A DNA stretch of 50,362 nt from contig NZ_GL622241.1 in assembly GCF_000185365.1 (NCBI RefSeq), positions 560,499-610,860 of the forward strand. The letters run 5' to 3'. The stretch comes from Enterococcus italicus DSM 15952 (lineage in GTDB: Bacteria; Bacillota; Bacilli; Lactobacillales; Enterococcaceae). Of the stretch, positions 35,081 to 45,992 are shown one piece after another. The stretch's first letter is position 1; each line of letters starts with the position of its first letter. Made by a program: the position numbers and the translations under genes. The notes below the pieces were generated by a model, which was not told the DNA's origin, did not search any database, and saw only the letters and a program-made list of their open reading frames with translations.

Positions 35081-35895
35081 AACCACTCAACCATTCCTTC
35101 CTCAGATAGATATGAATCAGGCACTGACAACCCACGTTCTTTTAAGACTTGTTTCAGTTTTTCTGGAAACGGCAAATCCAATCCTAATTCAATTAATTTG
35201 GGACCTTCTGAAAAGATTTCTTCCGGAGTCCCTTTTTTGACTAGCTGACCTTGCTTCATGACAAAAAGACGATTCGCATTTGCTGCTTCATCAATATCAT
35301 GCGTGATTGAAATGACCGTTAGCTGACTTTCCTCTTTAATCTTCTTAATTGCTTCGATTACTTCAAAGCGCCCTTCTGGATCAAGCATACTTGTCGCTTC
35401 ATCTAAAATAATAAGATCTGGACGCAAGGCAACAACACCTGCAATTGCGACTCTTTGTTTTTGTCCACCGGATAGTCGAGCTGGTTCACGCGTTGCAAAG
35501 TCGCTCATGCGTACTTGCTCCAATGCATCCTTGACGCGCGTTACCATATCTTCTCTGGGGACTCCTTGATTTTCCATTCCAAATGCGACATCATCTTCTA
35601 CTGTTGCTCCTACGAATTGATTATCTGGATTTTGAAAAACCATCCCGACTGCTTTGCGAATTCCCCAAACCGTTTCTTCTGAAAGTATTTGACCAGCAAC
35701 ACGGACTTCTCCTTCATTAGGCAATAGTAACCCATTGATTGTCTTTGCCAGAGTCGACTTACCTGAGCCATTGTGACCAATGATTGCAATCCACTCACCC
35801 GGATAAATTTCCAATGAAACATGGTCAATCGCTGGCCGACTGTCTTCTGGTTGGTATTTAAATGTAATATTTTTTAGTTCAACTATCGGATCCAT
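35056..35895 (-). CDS. ecfA1: ECF transporter ATPase EcfA1
   Basis: First ATPase of the module. Walker [10 protein letters not shown] (about 39-47), Q-loop [21 protein letters not shown], signature [12 protein letters not shown], Walker [12 protein letters not shown] and switch ITHDIDEA are all present. GGGGGGAAAG precedes the ATG. The rplQ-ecfA1-ecfA2-ecfT-truA order is conserved in Firmicutes. A 255-base gap with several hairpins separates it from rplQ. Confidence 0.95.
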   Translation of the reverse strand: MDPIVELKNITFKYQPEDSRPAIDHVSLEIYPGEWIAIIGHNGSGKSTLAKTINGLLLPNEGEVRVAGQILSEETVWGIRKAVGMVFQNPDNQFVGATVEDDVAFGMENQGVPREDMVTRVKDALEQVRMSDFATREPARLSGGQKQRVAIAGVVALRPDLIILDEATSMLDPEGRFEVIEAIKKIKEESQLTVISITHDIDEAANANRLFVMKQGQLVKKGTPEEIFSEGPKLIELGLDLPFPEKLKQVLKERGLSVPDSYLSEEGMVEWLWTSVLNK

Positions 35896-35934
35896 TTCTT
35901 TCCCCCCGCTATTCTATCTGCATAAAACACTACC

Positions 35935-36014
35935 AAAAAAAAACAGTGAACGCAATCACTCAGAAGAACATTTTTTTCACTCTCCATCATCTGTCAAGAC
36001 AGGTAATCGAGAGT
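35935..36014 (-). other. Two hairpins in the rplQ-ecfA1 gap
   Basis: Hairpin 35979-36014 has outer arms ACTCTC/GAGAGT and inner arms CTGTC/GACAG with a two-base loop; a perfect TTGACA (35997-35992, minus strand) lies in it, but no good -10 follows at 15-19 bases. A smaller stem (AGTGA/TCACT, 35945-35960) is followed by nine T on the minus strand and may be a weak terminator. I could not place a convincing ecfA1 promoter. Confidence 0.4.
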
Positions 36015-36150
36015 AAAAAAAAACACCAACATCTTATGATGAGTGCATACCCCTTGAAAAAATCAAGGGGTAGCGCTGAGCTAGACTCGGAATACTATTC
36101 CAACATCATAACACTCTTTTTGCATCGATAAAATGATGATAAGTGTGATT
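36015..36150 (-). ncRNA. Structured RNA element directly after rplQ, candidate L17 downstream element
   Basis: Starting at the rplQ stop, the minus strand can fold into an eight-pair stem (36034-36041 with 36104-36111) enclosing three small hairpins: GGAATA-C-TATTCC (36089-36101), GAG-CTAGA-CTC (36078-36088) and CCCCTTGA with TCAAGGGG (36050-36070). Nine T follow at 36023-36015. The position matches the L17DE RNA motif reported downstream of rplQ in Firmicutes. Membership is inferred from position and stems only. Confidence 0.45.
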
Positions 36151-36531
36151 TTATACTAATTCTAGGACAACCATTTTGGCAGCGTCTCCGCGTCTTGGTT
36201 CAGTTTTCAAAATACGAGTATAGCCACCTTGGCGATCAGCATAACGAGGAGCGATATCGCTAAACAACTTTTGTAAAGCTGATTCGATAACAACTTCTTC
36301 GTTTTCTTCACGTACACTAGCAACTTCATTGCGAACAAATGCAGCAGCTTGACGACGTGCATGTAAATCACCGCGTTTTCCTAAAGTGATCATTTTTTCT
36401 GTAGTTGAACGAACTTCTTTCGCACGAGCTTCTGTCGTTACAATGCGTTCGTTAATGATTAAATCAGTTGTTAAATCACGCAACATCGCTTTACGTTGAC
36501 TTGATGTGCGACCTAATTTACGATAACTCAC
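36151..36531 (-). CDS. rplQ: 50S ribosomal protein L17
   Basis: 126-residue large-subunit protein near the exit tunnel. The N-terminal [16 protein letters not shown] is diagnostic and the C-terminus [17 protein letters not shown] is complete. Last gene of the S10-spc-alpha cluster, 24 bases after rpoA. Confidence 0.98.
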   Translation of the reverse strand: MSYRKLGRTSSQRKAMLRDLTTDLIINERIVTTEARAKEVRSTTEKMITLGKRGDLHARRQAAAFVRNEVASVREENEEVVIESALQKLFSDIAPRYADRQGGYTRILKTEPRRGDAAKMVVLELV

Positions 36532-36555
36532 TTGGTTTCCCTCCTTTGAAAAGGT

Positions 36556-37494
36556 TTAATCGTCTTTACGTAACCCTAATCCTAAATCATGTAATTTAGC
36601 TTTCACTTCTTCAAGTGATTTACGGCCTAAATTACGTACTTTAATCATTTCAGGTTCAGACTTATTCGTTAATTCTTGTACAGTATTAATTCCTGCACGT
36701 TTTAGACAGTTATAAGAACGTACAGATAAGTCTAGTTCCTCAATCGTCATTTCCAACATTTTTTCTTTTTGTGTTTCTTCTTTTTCTACCATGATTTCAG
36801 CGTTTTTCGCTTCATCAGTAAGGTTAACAAAGATGTCTAAATGTTCAGTCATGATTTTTGCTGCTAAACTCATTGCATCTAATGGTTCAATTGAACCATC
36901 TGTCCAAATTTCCATCGTTAATTTGTCGAAGTCATCACGGTGACCAACACGAGTGTTCTCTACTTGGTAGTTCACACGACGAACTGGTGTGTAAATAGAA
37001 TCGACAGGCAACACACCGATTGGCATGTCATCTTTTTTGTTTTCATCTGCTTGAACATACCCACGACCAGGCTTCACTGTTAAGCGAGCGTGGAAGGTAG
37101 CACCTTCAGAGACTGTACAGATGTACATATCTTTATTCAGGATTTCTACATCACTGTCAACGATAATATCGCCAGCAGTAACTGTTGCAGGACCTGTAAT
37201 ATCGATTTCAAGGGTTTTTTCATCTTCGCCATACAATTTTAATGCTAGGCCTTTAATATTCAAGATGATTTGAGCCACGTCTTCTCGAACACCCTTAATT
37301 GTTGAGAATTCGTGCAATACGCCATCTATTTGAATATTAGTGATTGCTGCCCCTGGCAAAGAAGATAACAAAATACGACGTAGGGAATTTCCTAAAGTAG
37401 TTCCGTAGCCACGTTCTAGTGGTTCCACGATGAACTTGCCATAATCTTTCTCTTCATCAATCTTTGCAATTCTTGGTTTTTCGAATTCAATCAT
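36556..37494 (-). CDS. rpoA: RNA polymerase alpha subunit
   Basis: 312 residues. The N-terminal assembly domain contains [28 protein letters not shown], split here as [17 protein letters not shown]; the C-terminal DNA-contact domain (about 248-312) has [16 protein letters not shown] and [13 protein letters not shown]. It binds UP elements and activators. It lies 80 bases after rpsK, with nothing recognised in that gap. Confidence 0.98.
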   Translation of the reverse strand: MIEFEKPRIAKIDEEKDYGKFIVEPLERGYGTTLGNSLRRILLSSLPGAAITNIQIDGVLHEFSTIKGVREDVAQIILNIKGLALKLYGEDEKTLEIDITGPATVTAGDIIVDSDVEILNKDMYICTVSEGATFHARLTVKPGRGYVQADENKKDDMPIGVLPVDSIYTPVRRVNYQVENTRVGHRDDFDKLTMEIWTDGSIEPLDAMSLAAKIMTEHLDIFVNLTDEAKNAEIMVEKEETQKEKMLEMTIEELDLSVRSYNCLKRAGINTVQELTNKSEPEMIKVRNLGRKSLEEVKAKLHDLGLGLRKDD

Positions 37495-37574
37495 TCTTAT
37501 CTCTTACCCCTTTCAAACGAAAAGTGTCTTGTTCAATGACGCGATACTAATATTGCTCATATGAGAAGCACTCA

Positions 37575-37964
37575 TTAAACACGACGGCGTTTTGGAGGGC
37601 GGCACCCATTATGAGGTACTGGAGTCACGTCACGGATTGCCGTTACTTCCAAGCCTGCTGCTTGTAATGAACGAATAGCTGCTTCACGTCCTGAACCAGG
37701 ACCTTTTACAGTTACCTCTACTATTCTTAATCCGTGTTCCATTGCTGCTTTAGCTGCAGTTTCTGCTGCCATTTGAGCGGCGAAAGGAGTTGATTTTCTG
37801 CTTCCTTTGAAACCTAATGCACCAGCTGATGACCATGCTAACGCGTTACCATGAGTATCAGTGATCATTACAATTGTATTGTTGAATGTTGAGTGGATAT
37901 GTGCAATCCCAGATTCAATATTCTTTTTCACACGGCGTTTACGACTCACTTTTTTTGCTGCCAT
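37575..37964 (-). CDS. rpsK: 30S ribosomal protein S11
   Basis: 129-residue protein of the small-subunit platform. [24 protein letters not shown] and the C-terminal [13 protein letters not shown] are diagnostic. It follows rpsM by 31 bases and precedes rpoA, the standard alpha-operon order. Confidence 0.98.
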   Translation of the reverse strand: MAAKKVSRKRRVKKNIESGIAHIHSTFNNTIVMITDTHGNALAWSSAGALGFKGSRKSTPFAAQMAAETAAKAAMEHGLRIVEVTVKGPGSGREAAIRSLQAAGLEVTAIRDVTPVPHNGCRPPKRRRV

Positions 37965-37995
37965 GAAGTTATAACCTCCTTCACTTTAAAATCAA

Positions 37996-38361
37996 TTATT
38001 TTTTCTTGCCTGCGACTGTTTTAGACGGGCCTTTACGAGTACGTGCATTATTTTTCGTGTTTTGTCCACGAACTGGTAATCCACGACGGTGACGGATACC
38101 ACGGTATGAACCGATTTCCATCAAACGTTTGATGTTCAAGTTGATTTCGCGACGTAAGTCACCTTCAACTTTTAATTTGTCGATTTCAGCACGGATAGCG
38201 TCTGTTTGATCATTCGTTAAATCACGAACGCGAACTTCTTCAGAAACACCAGCGTTTGCTAAAATTTGTTTGGCAGTCGTATTTCCAATACCATAAATGT
38301 AAGTAAGAGAAACGACTACACGTTTATCACGAGGAATATCTACTCCTGCAATACGAGCCAT
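37996..38361 (-). CDS. rpsM: 30S ribosomal protein S13
   Basis: 121-residue small-subunit head protein that contacts P-site tRNA and the large subunit. [21 protein letters not shown] and the basic C-terminal [14 protein letters not shown] tail are typical. It follows rpmJ closely. Confidence 0.98.
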   Translation of the reverse strand: MARIAGVDIPRDKRVVVSLTYIYGIGNTTAKQILANAGVSEEVRVRDLTNDQTDAIRAEIDKLKVEGDLRREINLNIKRLMEIGSYRGIRHRRGLPVRGQNTKNNARTRKGPSKTVAGKKK

Positions 38362-38379
38362 AGCTTGTTACACCTCCGA

Positions 38380-38496
38380 TTATCCTTGACGTTGTTTATG
38401 TTTTGGATTTGCTGGGCAAATCACCATAACGCGTCCTTTACGACGAATTACTTTACAATGTTCGCACATTGGTTTTACTGATGGTCTTACTTTCAT
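38380..38496 (-). CDS. rpmJ: 50S ribosomal protein L36
   Basis: A 38-residue gene between infA and rpsM. The protein begins [14 protein letters not shown] and ends HKQRQG. Zinc ligands Cys11, Cys14, Cys27 and His33 are all present, so it is the zinc-binding form. AGGAGG precedes the ATG. The length and position are standard. Confidence 0.97.
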   Translation of the reverse strand: MKVRPSVKPMCEHCKVIRRKGRVMVICPANPKHKQRQG

Positions 38497-38528
38497 GATA
38501 ATACCTCCTGTGGTTTTACGGAGTACAA

Positions 38529-38747
38529 TTACTTAAAGCGATATGTAATACGGCCACGGTTCAAATCATACGGTGAAAGCTCAACCGTTACTTTATCTCC
38601 AGGTAAAATTCGAATGTAATGCATTCTTATTTTTCCAGAAACAGTTGCTAGAACTTGATGTCCGTTTTCCAATTCGACTTTAAACATTGCATTCGGCAAA
38701 GTTTCGACGACTGTACCTTCGACTTCAATCATATCTTCTTTTGCCAC
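38529..38747 (-). CDS. infA: Translation initiation factor IF-1
   Basis: 72-residue OB-fold protein that binds the A site of the 30S subunit during initiation. The sequence [13 protein letters not shown] to GRITYRFK is full length. The start is a GTG seven bases after AAGGAGGT; a longer frame reaching 38813 is not real. It has its own promoter (38858-38886), so it can be expressed apart from the ribosomal operon. Confidence 0.97.
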   Translation of the reverse strand: MAKEDMIEVEGTVVETLPNAMFKVELENGHQVLATVSGKIRMHYIRILPGDKVTVELSPYDLNRGRITYRFK

Positions 38748-38827
38748 GCACAGTACCTCCTTGTACTTTTTCGCATTTTCACACGATAAAACGGCGGAAT
38801 GCAATGCTTCCACCTAATAATCTTCGA

Positions 38828-38847
38828 GACTTCTACAAGTAGAAGTC
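38828..38847 (-). promoter_or_regulatory. Hairpin in the infA leader
   Basis: GACTTCTAC and GTAGAAGTC, perfect nine-base arms with two bases between, lie just downstream of the infA promoter start point. No T-run follows on the minus strand, so it is not a normal terminator. It could shape infA mRNA stability or translation. Confidence 0.55.
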
Positions 38848-38857
38848 AGACTGAAAC

Positions 38858-38886
38858 ATTGTAGCATGTTTCTACTAATATATCAA
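38858..38886 (-). promoter_or_regulatory. Internal promoter upstream of infA
   Basis: On the minus strand TTGATA (38886-38881), a 17-base spacer ending TGC, and TACAAT (38863-38858) make a good extended promoter inside the ribosomal cluster, between adk and infA. The leader to the infA GTG is about 105 bases. Confidence 0.8.
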
Positions 38887-38923
38887 GAAAAAGTCATTGC
38901 ACCTGTGAGTAGGCAATCGATCG

Positions 38924-39580
<657 letters not shown>

Positions 39581-39597
39581 TTATAAAGTTCTTGAAT

Positions 39598-39623
39598 AGT
39601 GTTGAGGGAAATGCCTCAACACT
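39598..39623 (-). other. Hairpin between secY and adk
   Basis: AGTGTTGAGG and CCTCAACACT form a perfect ten-pair stem with a six-base loop. On the minus strand no T-run follows, so it is unlikely to terminate. It may protect or process the mRNA, or block adk translation weakly. Confidence 0.6.
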
Positions 39624-39634
39624 TCAATCACTTG

Positions 39635-40930
39635 TTAATTCATAAAGCCAGTATAATGACGTTTTAGCATTAGTCCTTCAAGCTGTTTTGCAGCTTCTAA
39701 AGCAACACCGATTACGATCAATAAACTTGTACCACCGAGTCCAATCGATTGTGGTAGATCCCAAATCATTTGCGCAATGATTGGAACTAGAGCAACTAGT
39801 CCTAAGAAAATAGAACCAACTGTACTCAATCTCATTAAAACGGCTGAAACATAGTCCTCTGTTCCTTTACCAGGGCGAACACTTGGAATGTAGCTTCCTT
39901 GTTTTTGTAAGTTTTCAGCCAATTTTTCGGGATTGACCTGCACAAACGCATAGAAGAAAGTGAATGCAACGATTAACACAGTGTAAATAGTTGCACCCGG
40001 TACAGTGTTATAGCTAAAAATAGTTGTAACCACTGTATACCAAGATTCATTTTGATAAGAGCTCCCAAGCGCTTGGATAACCGCACTTGGTGTCGTAATA
40101 AATGAGCTAGCAAAAATCACAGGGATAACCCCAGCAGCATTTACTTTTAACGGTAAATAACTACTTGTTGGCGCACCAGTAATTCTTTTAGTGTATTGAA
40201 TAGGAATCTTGCGTTCTGCTTGTTGGAAATATGTCACTAGAGTAACAATGACAAGCACTGCAACAATTAAGATGGCAACAAAGATGCCCGATTTCCATAA
40301 GTCAGATGATGGCACATTAACGAAGTAATCTTCATATAGTTCCTTCACACTAACCGGCAATCTTGAAATAATCCCCGCAAAGATAATCATTGATACACCG
40401 TTTCCGATTCCTTTTTCAGTGATTTGTTCTCCTAACCACGTCACAAACATTGTTCCTGCAGTTAAGATAATCCCAATGGTAACAAAAGTTTTCCAGTTTG
40501 GATTGTTAACAAATCCATATTGAGTGTAGTAGTTAAATCCGGCAGTCAAAGTCATAGACTGTAAAAAGCCCAGTACCAACGTCAAATAACGTGTTGCTTG
40601 ATTTAACTTCTTGCGACCAACTTCACCTTGCTTCGACCACTCCACAAAACGTGGAACGATATCCATTTGCAACAATTGAACGATAATTGACGCAGTGATA
40701 TAGGGAGAGACCCCCATCGAAAAGATTGAAAAGTTTTGCATGGCACTACCACTCACGAGATTTAACATCCCTAAAAATGGCAAATCTGCAATATCTTCCA
40801 ATCGATTTACATCCACACCAGGCACAGTAACGTGTGCCCCGATTCGGAATACAAACAATATTAAGACAGTAAATAGAATTCTTGAGCGAATATCCTTAAC
40901 TTTAAAAGCATCCTTCAAAAGTTTAAGCAT
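39635..40930 (-). CDS. secY: Protein translocase subunit SecY
   Basis: The membrane channel of the Sec translocon, 431 residues with ten predicted helices. PFLGMLNLVSGSAMQNFSIFSMGVSPYI (plug and helix 2 region; key part GSAMQNFSIFSMGVSPYI), GIGNGVSMIIFAGI, and the ribosome-binding loops are typical. The ATG overlaps the rplO stop (TAATG). Confidence 0.97.
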   Translation of the reverse strand: MLKLLKDAFKVKDIRSRILFTVLILFVFRIGAHVTVPGVDVNRLEDIADLPFLGMLNLVSGSAMQNFSIFSMGVSPYITASIIVQLLQMDIVPRFVEWSKQGEVGRKKLNQATRYLTLVLGFLQSMTLTAGFNYYTQYGFVNNPNWKTFVTIGIILTAGTMFVTWLGEQITEKGIGNGVSMIIFAGIISRLPVSVKELYEDYFVNVPSSDLWKSGIFVAILIVAVLVIVTLVTYFQQAERKIPIQYTKRITGAPTSSYLPLKVNAAGVIPVIFASSFITTPSAVIQALGSSYQNESWYTVVTTIFSYNTVPGATIYTVLIVAFTFFYAFVQVNPEKLAENLQKQGSYIPSVRPGKGTEDYVSAVLMRLSTVGSIFLGLVALVPIIAQMIWDLPQSIGLGGTSLLIVIGVALEAAKQLEGLMLKRHYTGFMN

Positions 40931-41370
40931 TAGATCACCTCAATTGATCCACCAGCAGCTACGATTGCTTCTTCTGCTGTTTTTGAGAATTTCGCAGCTT
41001 TTACAGATAATTTTTTGGTTAATTCTCCGTTACCTAAAACTTTAATTCCAGCTTTTTCATTTTTCACGATTCCAGCTTCAATTAAAGCAACTGGTGTAAC
41101 TTCAGCTCCGTCTTCAAAACGGTTTAAAAGCTCCACATTAACAACAGCATATTCTTTGCGGTTGATGTTTGTGAATCCACGTTTTGGTAAACGACGGAAT
41201 AAAGGTGTTTGACCCCCTTCAAATCCTAAACGTACACCGCCACCTGAACGTGCTTTTTGACCTTTTTGTCCACGCCCTGCTGTTTTACCATTACCAGATG
41301 ATGTTCCACGTCCAACGCGATTACGCACTTGACGAGAACCTTCTGCAGGTTTTAATTCATGAAGATTCAT
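40930..41370 (-). CDS. rplO: 50S ribosomal protein L15
   Basis: 146-residue large-subunit protein. The long basic N-terminal region [19 protein letters not shown] and [18 protein letters not shown] are diagnostic. It is translationally coupled to secY downstream. Confidence 0.98.
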   Translation of the reverse strand: MNLHELKPAEGSRQVRNRVGRGTSSGNGKTAGRGQKGQKARSGGGVRLGFEGGQTPLFRRLPKRGFTNINRKEYAVVNVELLNRFEDGAEVTPVALIEAGIVKNEKAGIKVLGNGELTKKLSVKAAKFSKTAEEAIVAAGGSIEVI

Positions 41371-41407
41371 GGTTTGGCACCTCCTTAATCAAACTAAATC
41401 TAATTTT

Positions 41408-41587
41408 TTAAACTTCTTCTACGTCCACTAAGTGAGAAACTGTGTTAACCATGCCTTTGATTGCATCATTAGCTGGTTTCACTACAGAGCTGTTCACTTT
41501 ACCAAGACCTAACGCTTTAACAGTTGCACGTTGGTTTTGAGGACGTCCAATAATACTGCGTTTTAATGTAATTTTTAATTCAGCCAT
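41408..41587 (-). CDS. rpmD: 50S ribosomal protein L30
   Basis: A 59-residue gene found by reading the gap between rpsE and rplO. The protein begins [16 protein letters not shown] and ends [23 protein letters not shown] is typical of L30. GGAGGACAA precedes the ATG. The length is normal for the family. Confidence 0.96.
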   Translation of the reverse strand: MAELKITLKRSIIGRPQNQRATVKALGLGKVNSSVVKPANDAIKGMVNTVSHLVDVEEV

Positions 41588-41601
41588 TATAGTTGTCCTC
41601 C

Positions 41602-42102
41602 TTACCCGATAATTTCTTCAACTGATTTGCCGCGAAGTGAAGCTACTTCTTCAGCACGTTTTAATTGTTTTAAGCCATCAACTGTTGCGCGAACAACGTT
41701 GATTGGTGTGTTTGAACCTAATGATTTAGATGTGATATCAGCTACCCCAGCTAATTCCAATACGGCACGAACTGGTCCACCAGCAGCTACTCCAGAACCT
41801 TCTACAGCAGGTTTCATTAAGATGCGTCCACCGCCAAATACACCGATTACTTCGTGAGGGATTGTAGAACCAACCATTGGCACTTCTACTAAGTTTTTCT
41901 TAGCATCTTCCACAGCTTTACGGATTGCTTCTGGTACTTCTTGAGCTTTACCAGTTCCGAAACCAACGTGACCATTTTTATCGCCGACAACAACTAAAGC
42001 TGCGAAACGTAAACGACGTCCACCTTTTACAACTTTTGTTACACGGTTGATTCCAACTACGCGGTCTTCTAATTCCAAGTGTTTTGGATCAATATAAACC
42101 AT
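41602..42102 (-). CDS. rpsE: 30S ribosomal protein S5
   Basis: 166 residues. The N-terminal RNA-binding domain has [22 protein letters not shown], and the C-terminal domain has [13 protein letters not shown] and [15 protein letters not shown]5 is involved in decoding fidelity; nothing unusual is visible. Confidence 0.98.
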   Translation of the reverse strand: MVYIDPKHLELEDRVVGINRVTKVVKGGRRLRFAALVVVGDKNGHVGFGTGKAQEVPEAIRKAVEDAKKNLVEVPMVGSTIPHEVIGVFGGGRILMKPAVEGSGVAAGGPVRAVLELAGVADITSKSLGSNTPINVVRATVDGLKQLKRAEEVASLRGKSVEEIIG

Positions 42103-42122
42103 GAATGGTGTTCCTCCTTCTC

Positions 42123-42488
42123 CTAAAATTCTAGTCCATTTTCGCGTGCTGCTTCAGCTAAAGCTGCTACACGGCCATGGTAAAGGTATCCACCACGGTC
42201 AAAGACTACTTCTTTAATACCTTTTTCTGTTGCACGTTCTGCGACTAATTTACCGACAGCTTGTGCTTGTTCTGTTTTGTTTCCACCTGAAATTTCTTTA
42301 TCTAAGGCAGAGGCACTTGCTAGCGTTACACCCGCTACGTCATCAATAACTTGCGCGTAGATGTTTTTGTTAGAACGGAAAATGTTCAAGCGTGGGCACT
42401 CAGCAGTACCAGAGATTTTGTTACGGACACGGCGATGTCTTTTTTGGCGTGTCTTATTTTTATCTGGTTTTGAAATCACAATTGTCAC
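42123..42488 (-). CDS. rplR: 50S ribosomal protein L18
   Basis: 121-residue 5S rRNA-binding protein. [22 protein letters not shown] and the C-terminal [25 protein letters not shown] (GGYLYHGRV core) are diagnostic. Confidence 0.98.
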   Translation of the reverse strand: MTIVISKPDKNKTRQKRHRRVRNKISGTAECPRLNIFRSNKNIYAQVIDDVAGVTLASASALDKEISGGNKTEQAQAVGKLVAERATEKGIKEVVFDRGGYLYHGRVAALAEAARENGLEF

Positions 42489-42538
42489 CTCTTTATTTAT
42501 TTTGATTATGCTTTTTTTGTAAACAGAGTTGTCTACGA

Positions 42539-43075
42539 TTATTTACCAGTTTTACCTTCTTTACGACGAACGAATTCACCAACGTAGCGGATTCCTTTGC
42601 CTTTATATGGTTCTGGCGGTCGCACACCACGAATGTTCGCTGCTAATTCACCAACTGTTTCTTTGCTAATTCCTTTAACAATAACAGAAGTATTGGCAGG
42701 CACTTCGATAGTAATGCCTTCTGGTGCTTCGATTTCAACTGGATGTGAATAACCAACGTTCAAGACAAGTTTTGATCCTTGTAATTGAGCACGGTATCCA
42801 ACCCCAATTAATTCTAAAGCTTTTTGGAAACCTTCACTAACACCAACAACCATGTTGTTGAAGTTCGCGCGTGTAGTTCCATGTATTGTTTTCATTTCTT
42901 TGCTGTCATCCGGACGAGTGAATGTTACTTCATTTCCTTCGATTTTCATTTCGATATCTTTTGAAAATGTACGTGTTAATTCACCTTTAGGTCCTTTAAC
43001 TGTAATGTCACTTCCGTTTTGCTTTACTTCAACGCCTGCAGGAAGAACAACAATCTTATTACCGATACGACTCAC
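42539..43075 (-). CDS. rplF: 50S ribosomal protein L6
   Basis: 178-residue protein with two related alpha-beta domains. MSRIGNK, the [12 protein letters not shown] segment and C-terminal [11 protein letters not shown] are typical. It begins 31 bases after rpsH. Confidence 0.98.
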   Translation of the reverse strand: MSRIGNKIVVLPAGVEVKQNGSDITVKGPKGELTRTFSKDIEMKIEGNEVTFTRPDDSKEMKTIHGTTRANFNNMVVGVSEGFQKALELIGVGYRAQLQGSKLVLNVGYSHPVEIEAPEGITIEVPANTSVIVKGISKETVGELAANIRGVRPPEPYKGKGIRYVGEFVRRKEGKTGK

Positions 43076-43106
43076 TTAGAGACACCTCCTTGTGTAATTT
43101 ATTTGA

Positions 43107-43505
43107 TTACCATACATAAGCGACTACTTCGCCGCCAACATTTTTAGCTCTAGCTTCTTTATCAGTGATAACACCTTCAGAAGTTGAGATAATCGCAATT
43201 CCTAAACCGTTTAAGACTTTTGGTACTTCGTCAGATTTAACGTAAGCACGTAGTCCTGGTTTAGAGATACGTTTCAAGTTAGTGATAACACGTTCACCAT
43301 TTTTTCCATATTTCAAGAAGACACGGATCACGCCTTGTTTGTCATCTTCGATATATTCAACATCGCGAACGAAACCTTCTTTTTTCAAGATTTCTGCAAT
43401 ATCACGTTTGATTTTTGAAGCAGGTACTTCTAAAACTTCGTGTTTCACCATATTGGCATTACGAATTCGAGTTAGAAAATCTGCAATTGGATCTGTCATG
43501 ACCAT
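43107..43505 (-). CDS. rpsH: 30S ribosomal protein S8
   Basis: 132 residues; [18 protein letters not shown] and the C-terminal GGEVVAYVW are diagnostic. S8 is the translational repressor of the spc operon in E. coli; no such site is evident here. AAGGAGGT lies ahead of the first ATG. Confidence 0.98.
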   Translation of the reverse strand: MVMTDPIADFLTRIRNANMVKHEVLEVPASKIKRDIAEILKKEGFVRDVEYIEDDKQGVIRVFLKYGKNGERVITNLKRISKPGLRAYVKSDEVPKVLNGLGIAIISTSEGVITDKEARAKNVGGEVVAYVW

Positions 43506-43540
43506 TAGATGATTTACCTCCTTTATGCGAGTTTACTTGT

Positions 43541-43726
43541 TTACCAGCTAGCTTTCTTCACGCCGGGAATTTGACCTTTGTAGGCAAGTTCGCGGAAGCA
43601 AATACGGCAAAGTTTAAATTTACGATAAACTGAATGTGGACGTCCACAACGTTCACAGCGAGTATACTCTTGAGTTGAGTGTTTTGCTGGACGTTTGTTT
43701 TTAGCAATCATTGATTTTTTAGCCAC
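43541..43726 (-). CDS. rpsN: 30S ribosomal protein S14, zinc-binding type Z
   Basis: 61 residues with zinc ligands Cys24, Cys27, Cys40 and Cys43 (CERCG and CRICF), so this is the C+ form. The C-terminus [11 protein letters not shown] is typical. Many Firmicutes also carry a zinc-free copy elsewhere for zinc starvation; none is in this window. Confidence 0.98.
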   Translation of the reverse strand: MAKKSMIAKNKRPAKHSTQEYTRCERCGRPHSVYRKFKLCRICFRELAYKGQIPGVKKASW

Positions 43727-43744
43727 GTAGTTCGCCTCCTTTTT

Positions 43745-44284
43745 TTATTTTTGGAACGGCATGCCTAATTGTTTTAACAACTCACGAGACTCTTCATCTG
43801 TGTTCGCTGTTGTAACAATAACGATATCCATCCCACGTACTTTATCTACCAAATCATAATCTACTTCTGGGAAGATTAATTGTTCTTTCACACCTAACGT
43901 GTAGTTTCCACGTCCGTCAAATGCTTTTTTGCTGACACCATGGAAGTCACGTACACGTGGTAGAGATACAGACACTAATTTGTCTAAGAATTCGTACATT
44001 CTTTCGCCACGTAATGTAACTTTAGCTCCGATTGGCATTCCTTCACGTAAACGGAATCCAGCGATAGATTTTTTGGCTTTTGTAATTAAAGGTTTTTGAC
44101 CTGAAATTAATTGTAATTCTTCTACTGCTTTATCTAAATTTTTTGCATTTGATACTGCATCACCTACACCCATGTTGATAACGATTTTATCAACTTTTGG
44201 TGCTTGCATGATTGAGCTATATTCAAACTTTTCCATCAATGATGGAACCACTTCATTCGTATATTTTTCTTTAAGGCGGTTCAT
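43745..44284 (-). CDS. rplE: 50S ribosomal protein L5
   Basis: 179-residue 5S rRNA-binding protein. [34 protein letters not shown]-type sequence and the C-terminal [10 protein letters not shown] are diagnostic. Confidence 0.98.
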   Translation of the reverse strand: MNRLKEKYTNEVVPSLMEKFEYSSIMQAPKVDKIVINMGVGDAVSNAKNLDKAVEELQLISGQKPLITKAKKSIAGFRLREGMPIGAKVTLRGERMYEFLDKLVSVSLPRVRDFHGVSKKAFDGRGNYTLGVKEQLIFPEVDYDLVDKVRGMDIVIVTTANTDEESRELLKQLGMPFQK

Positions 44285-44312
44285 TTAGTAAGCTCCTCCT
44301 TCCTTCGATTGA

Positions 44313-44624
44313 TTACTTGTCTAGAACTTCACCGGTTTTTTTAGAAACGCGGACTTTTTTACCGTCTACTTCTTTATAGCCGACACGTGTAGCTTCACCG
44401 TTTGAAGGATCAATAACCATCACGTTAGAAACGTGAATTGGTGCTTCGACTTCAACGATTCCACCTTGAGGAGCAGCTTGAGAAGGTTTTTGGTGTTTTT
44501 TCACAACGTTTACACCTTCAACAACGACTTTATCTTTTTTCGGGAACGCTGCTAATACAACGCCTTCTTTGTTTTTGTCTTTTCCAGTGATAACTTTAAC
44601 TTTATCGCCTTTTTTAACAAACAT
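44313..44624 (-). CDS. rplX: 50S ribosomal protein L24
   Basis: 103 residues with an N-terminal KOW motif ([17 protein letters not shown]). It helps start 50S assembly. Spacing is 28 bases to rplE. Confidence 0.98.
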   Translation of the reverse strand: MFVKKGDKVKVITGKDKNKEGVVLAAFPKKDKVVVEGVNVVKKHQKPSQAAPQGGIVEVEAPIHVSNVMVIDPSNGEATRVGYKEVDGKKVRVSKKTGEVLDK

Positions 44625-44658
44625 TACTGTTTCGCACCTCCTTTAGAATAAGTGACAA

Positions 44659-45063
<405 letters not shown>

Positions 45064-45086
45064 CTATATAGGAAAACCTCGTGTGA

Positions 45087-45353
45087 TTAAATAATCACTG
45101 CTTTTTCAACAATCTCTACTAGACGGAAACGTTTCGTAGCTGATAATGGACGAGTTTCCATAATTTTCACGATATCGCCAACTTTTGCTTCGTTGTTTTC
45201 ATCGTGTGCTTTGTATTTCTTAGAATAGTTCATACGTTTACCGTAGATTGGGTGATTTTTCTTTGTTTCAACCACAACTGTGATAGTTTTATCCATTTTG
45301 TCGGATACCACACGACCTTGATAAACTTTGCGTTGGTTTCTTTCTTCAGTCAT
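45087..45353 (-). CDS. rpsQ: 30S ribosomal protein S17
   Basis: 88-residue OB-fold protein. [30 protein letters not shown] and [14 protein letters not shown] are typical. Confidence 0.98.
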   Translation of the reverse strand: MTEERNQRKVYQGRVVSDKMDKTITVVVETKKNHPIYGKRMNYSKKYKAHDENNEAKVGDIVKIMETRPLSATKRFRLVEIVEKAVII

Positions 45354-45377
45354 ACGTTAAATGGCCTCCTTCCAAAA

Positions 45378-45566
45378 TTAGTTAGCTTGTTGACGCAACA
45401 CAGTTTTAATGCGTGCAATCGATTTACGAACTTCTTTAATACGTGCAGTGTTTTCTAATTGACCTGTTGCTAATTGGAATCTCAAGTTAAACAATTCTTC
45501 TTTTAATTGTTTTTCTTGTTCTAGCATTTCGGCAGTGGTTAATTCTCTGATTTCTTTAACCTTCAT
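45378..45566 (-). CDS. rpmC: 50S ribosomal protein L29
   Basis: 62-residue helical hairpin protein at the tunnel exit. [14 protein letters not shown] and [17 protein letters not shown] are diagnostic. The ATG overlaps the last 11 bases of rplP; a frame starting at 45590 adds eight unrelated residues and is rejected. Confidence 0.97.
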   Translation of the reverse strand: MKVKEIRELTTAEMLEQEKQLKEELFNLRFQLATGQLENTARIKEVRKSIARIKTVLRQQAN

Positions 45567-45990
45567 TCGATTCACCACCCATTTCTTCACGTTTTACGAT
45601 TTTCGTTTTCATTGGTAATTTGTGTGAAGCAAGACGTAATGCTTCGCGAGCTACTTCTTCAGGTACACCAGCGATTTCAAACATGATTTTACCACGTTTT
45701 ACTGGAGATACCCAACCTTCAGGAGCCCCTTTACCAGAACCCATACGTACCCCAATCGCTTTGGCAGTATAAGATTTATGAGGGAAAATTTTGATCCATA
45801 CTTTCCCACCACGTTTCATATAACGAGTCATGGCAATACGTGATGCTTCGATTTGACGGTTTGTAATCCAGTGAGATTCTACAGCTTGTAGGCCGTATTC
45901 ACCAAAAGCAACTTCTTTTCCACCTTTCGCTTCTCCACGCATTTTACCACGGAATTCACGACGGTGTTTTACACGTTTAGGTACTAACAT
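45556..45990 (-). CDS. rplP: 50S ribosomal protein L16
   Basis: 144 residues; [19 protein letters not shown] and [16 protein letters not shown] are diagnostic. The extreme C-terminus overlaps the rpmC start. Confidence 0.98.
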   Translation of the reverse strand: MLVPKRVKHRREFRGKMRGEAKGGKEVAFGEYGLQAVESHWITNRQIEASRIAMTRYMKRGGKVWIKIFPHKSYTAKAIGVRMGSGKGAPEGWVSPVKRGKIMFEIAGVPEEVAREALRLASHKLPMKTKIVKREEMGGESNEG

Positions 45991-45992
45991 GC

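Noticed and set aside
38748-38813. N-terminal extension of IF-1
   Set aside because: IF-1 is about 72 residues; the GTG at 38747 has a strong ribosome site and gives exactly that length.
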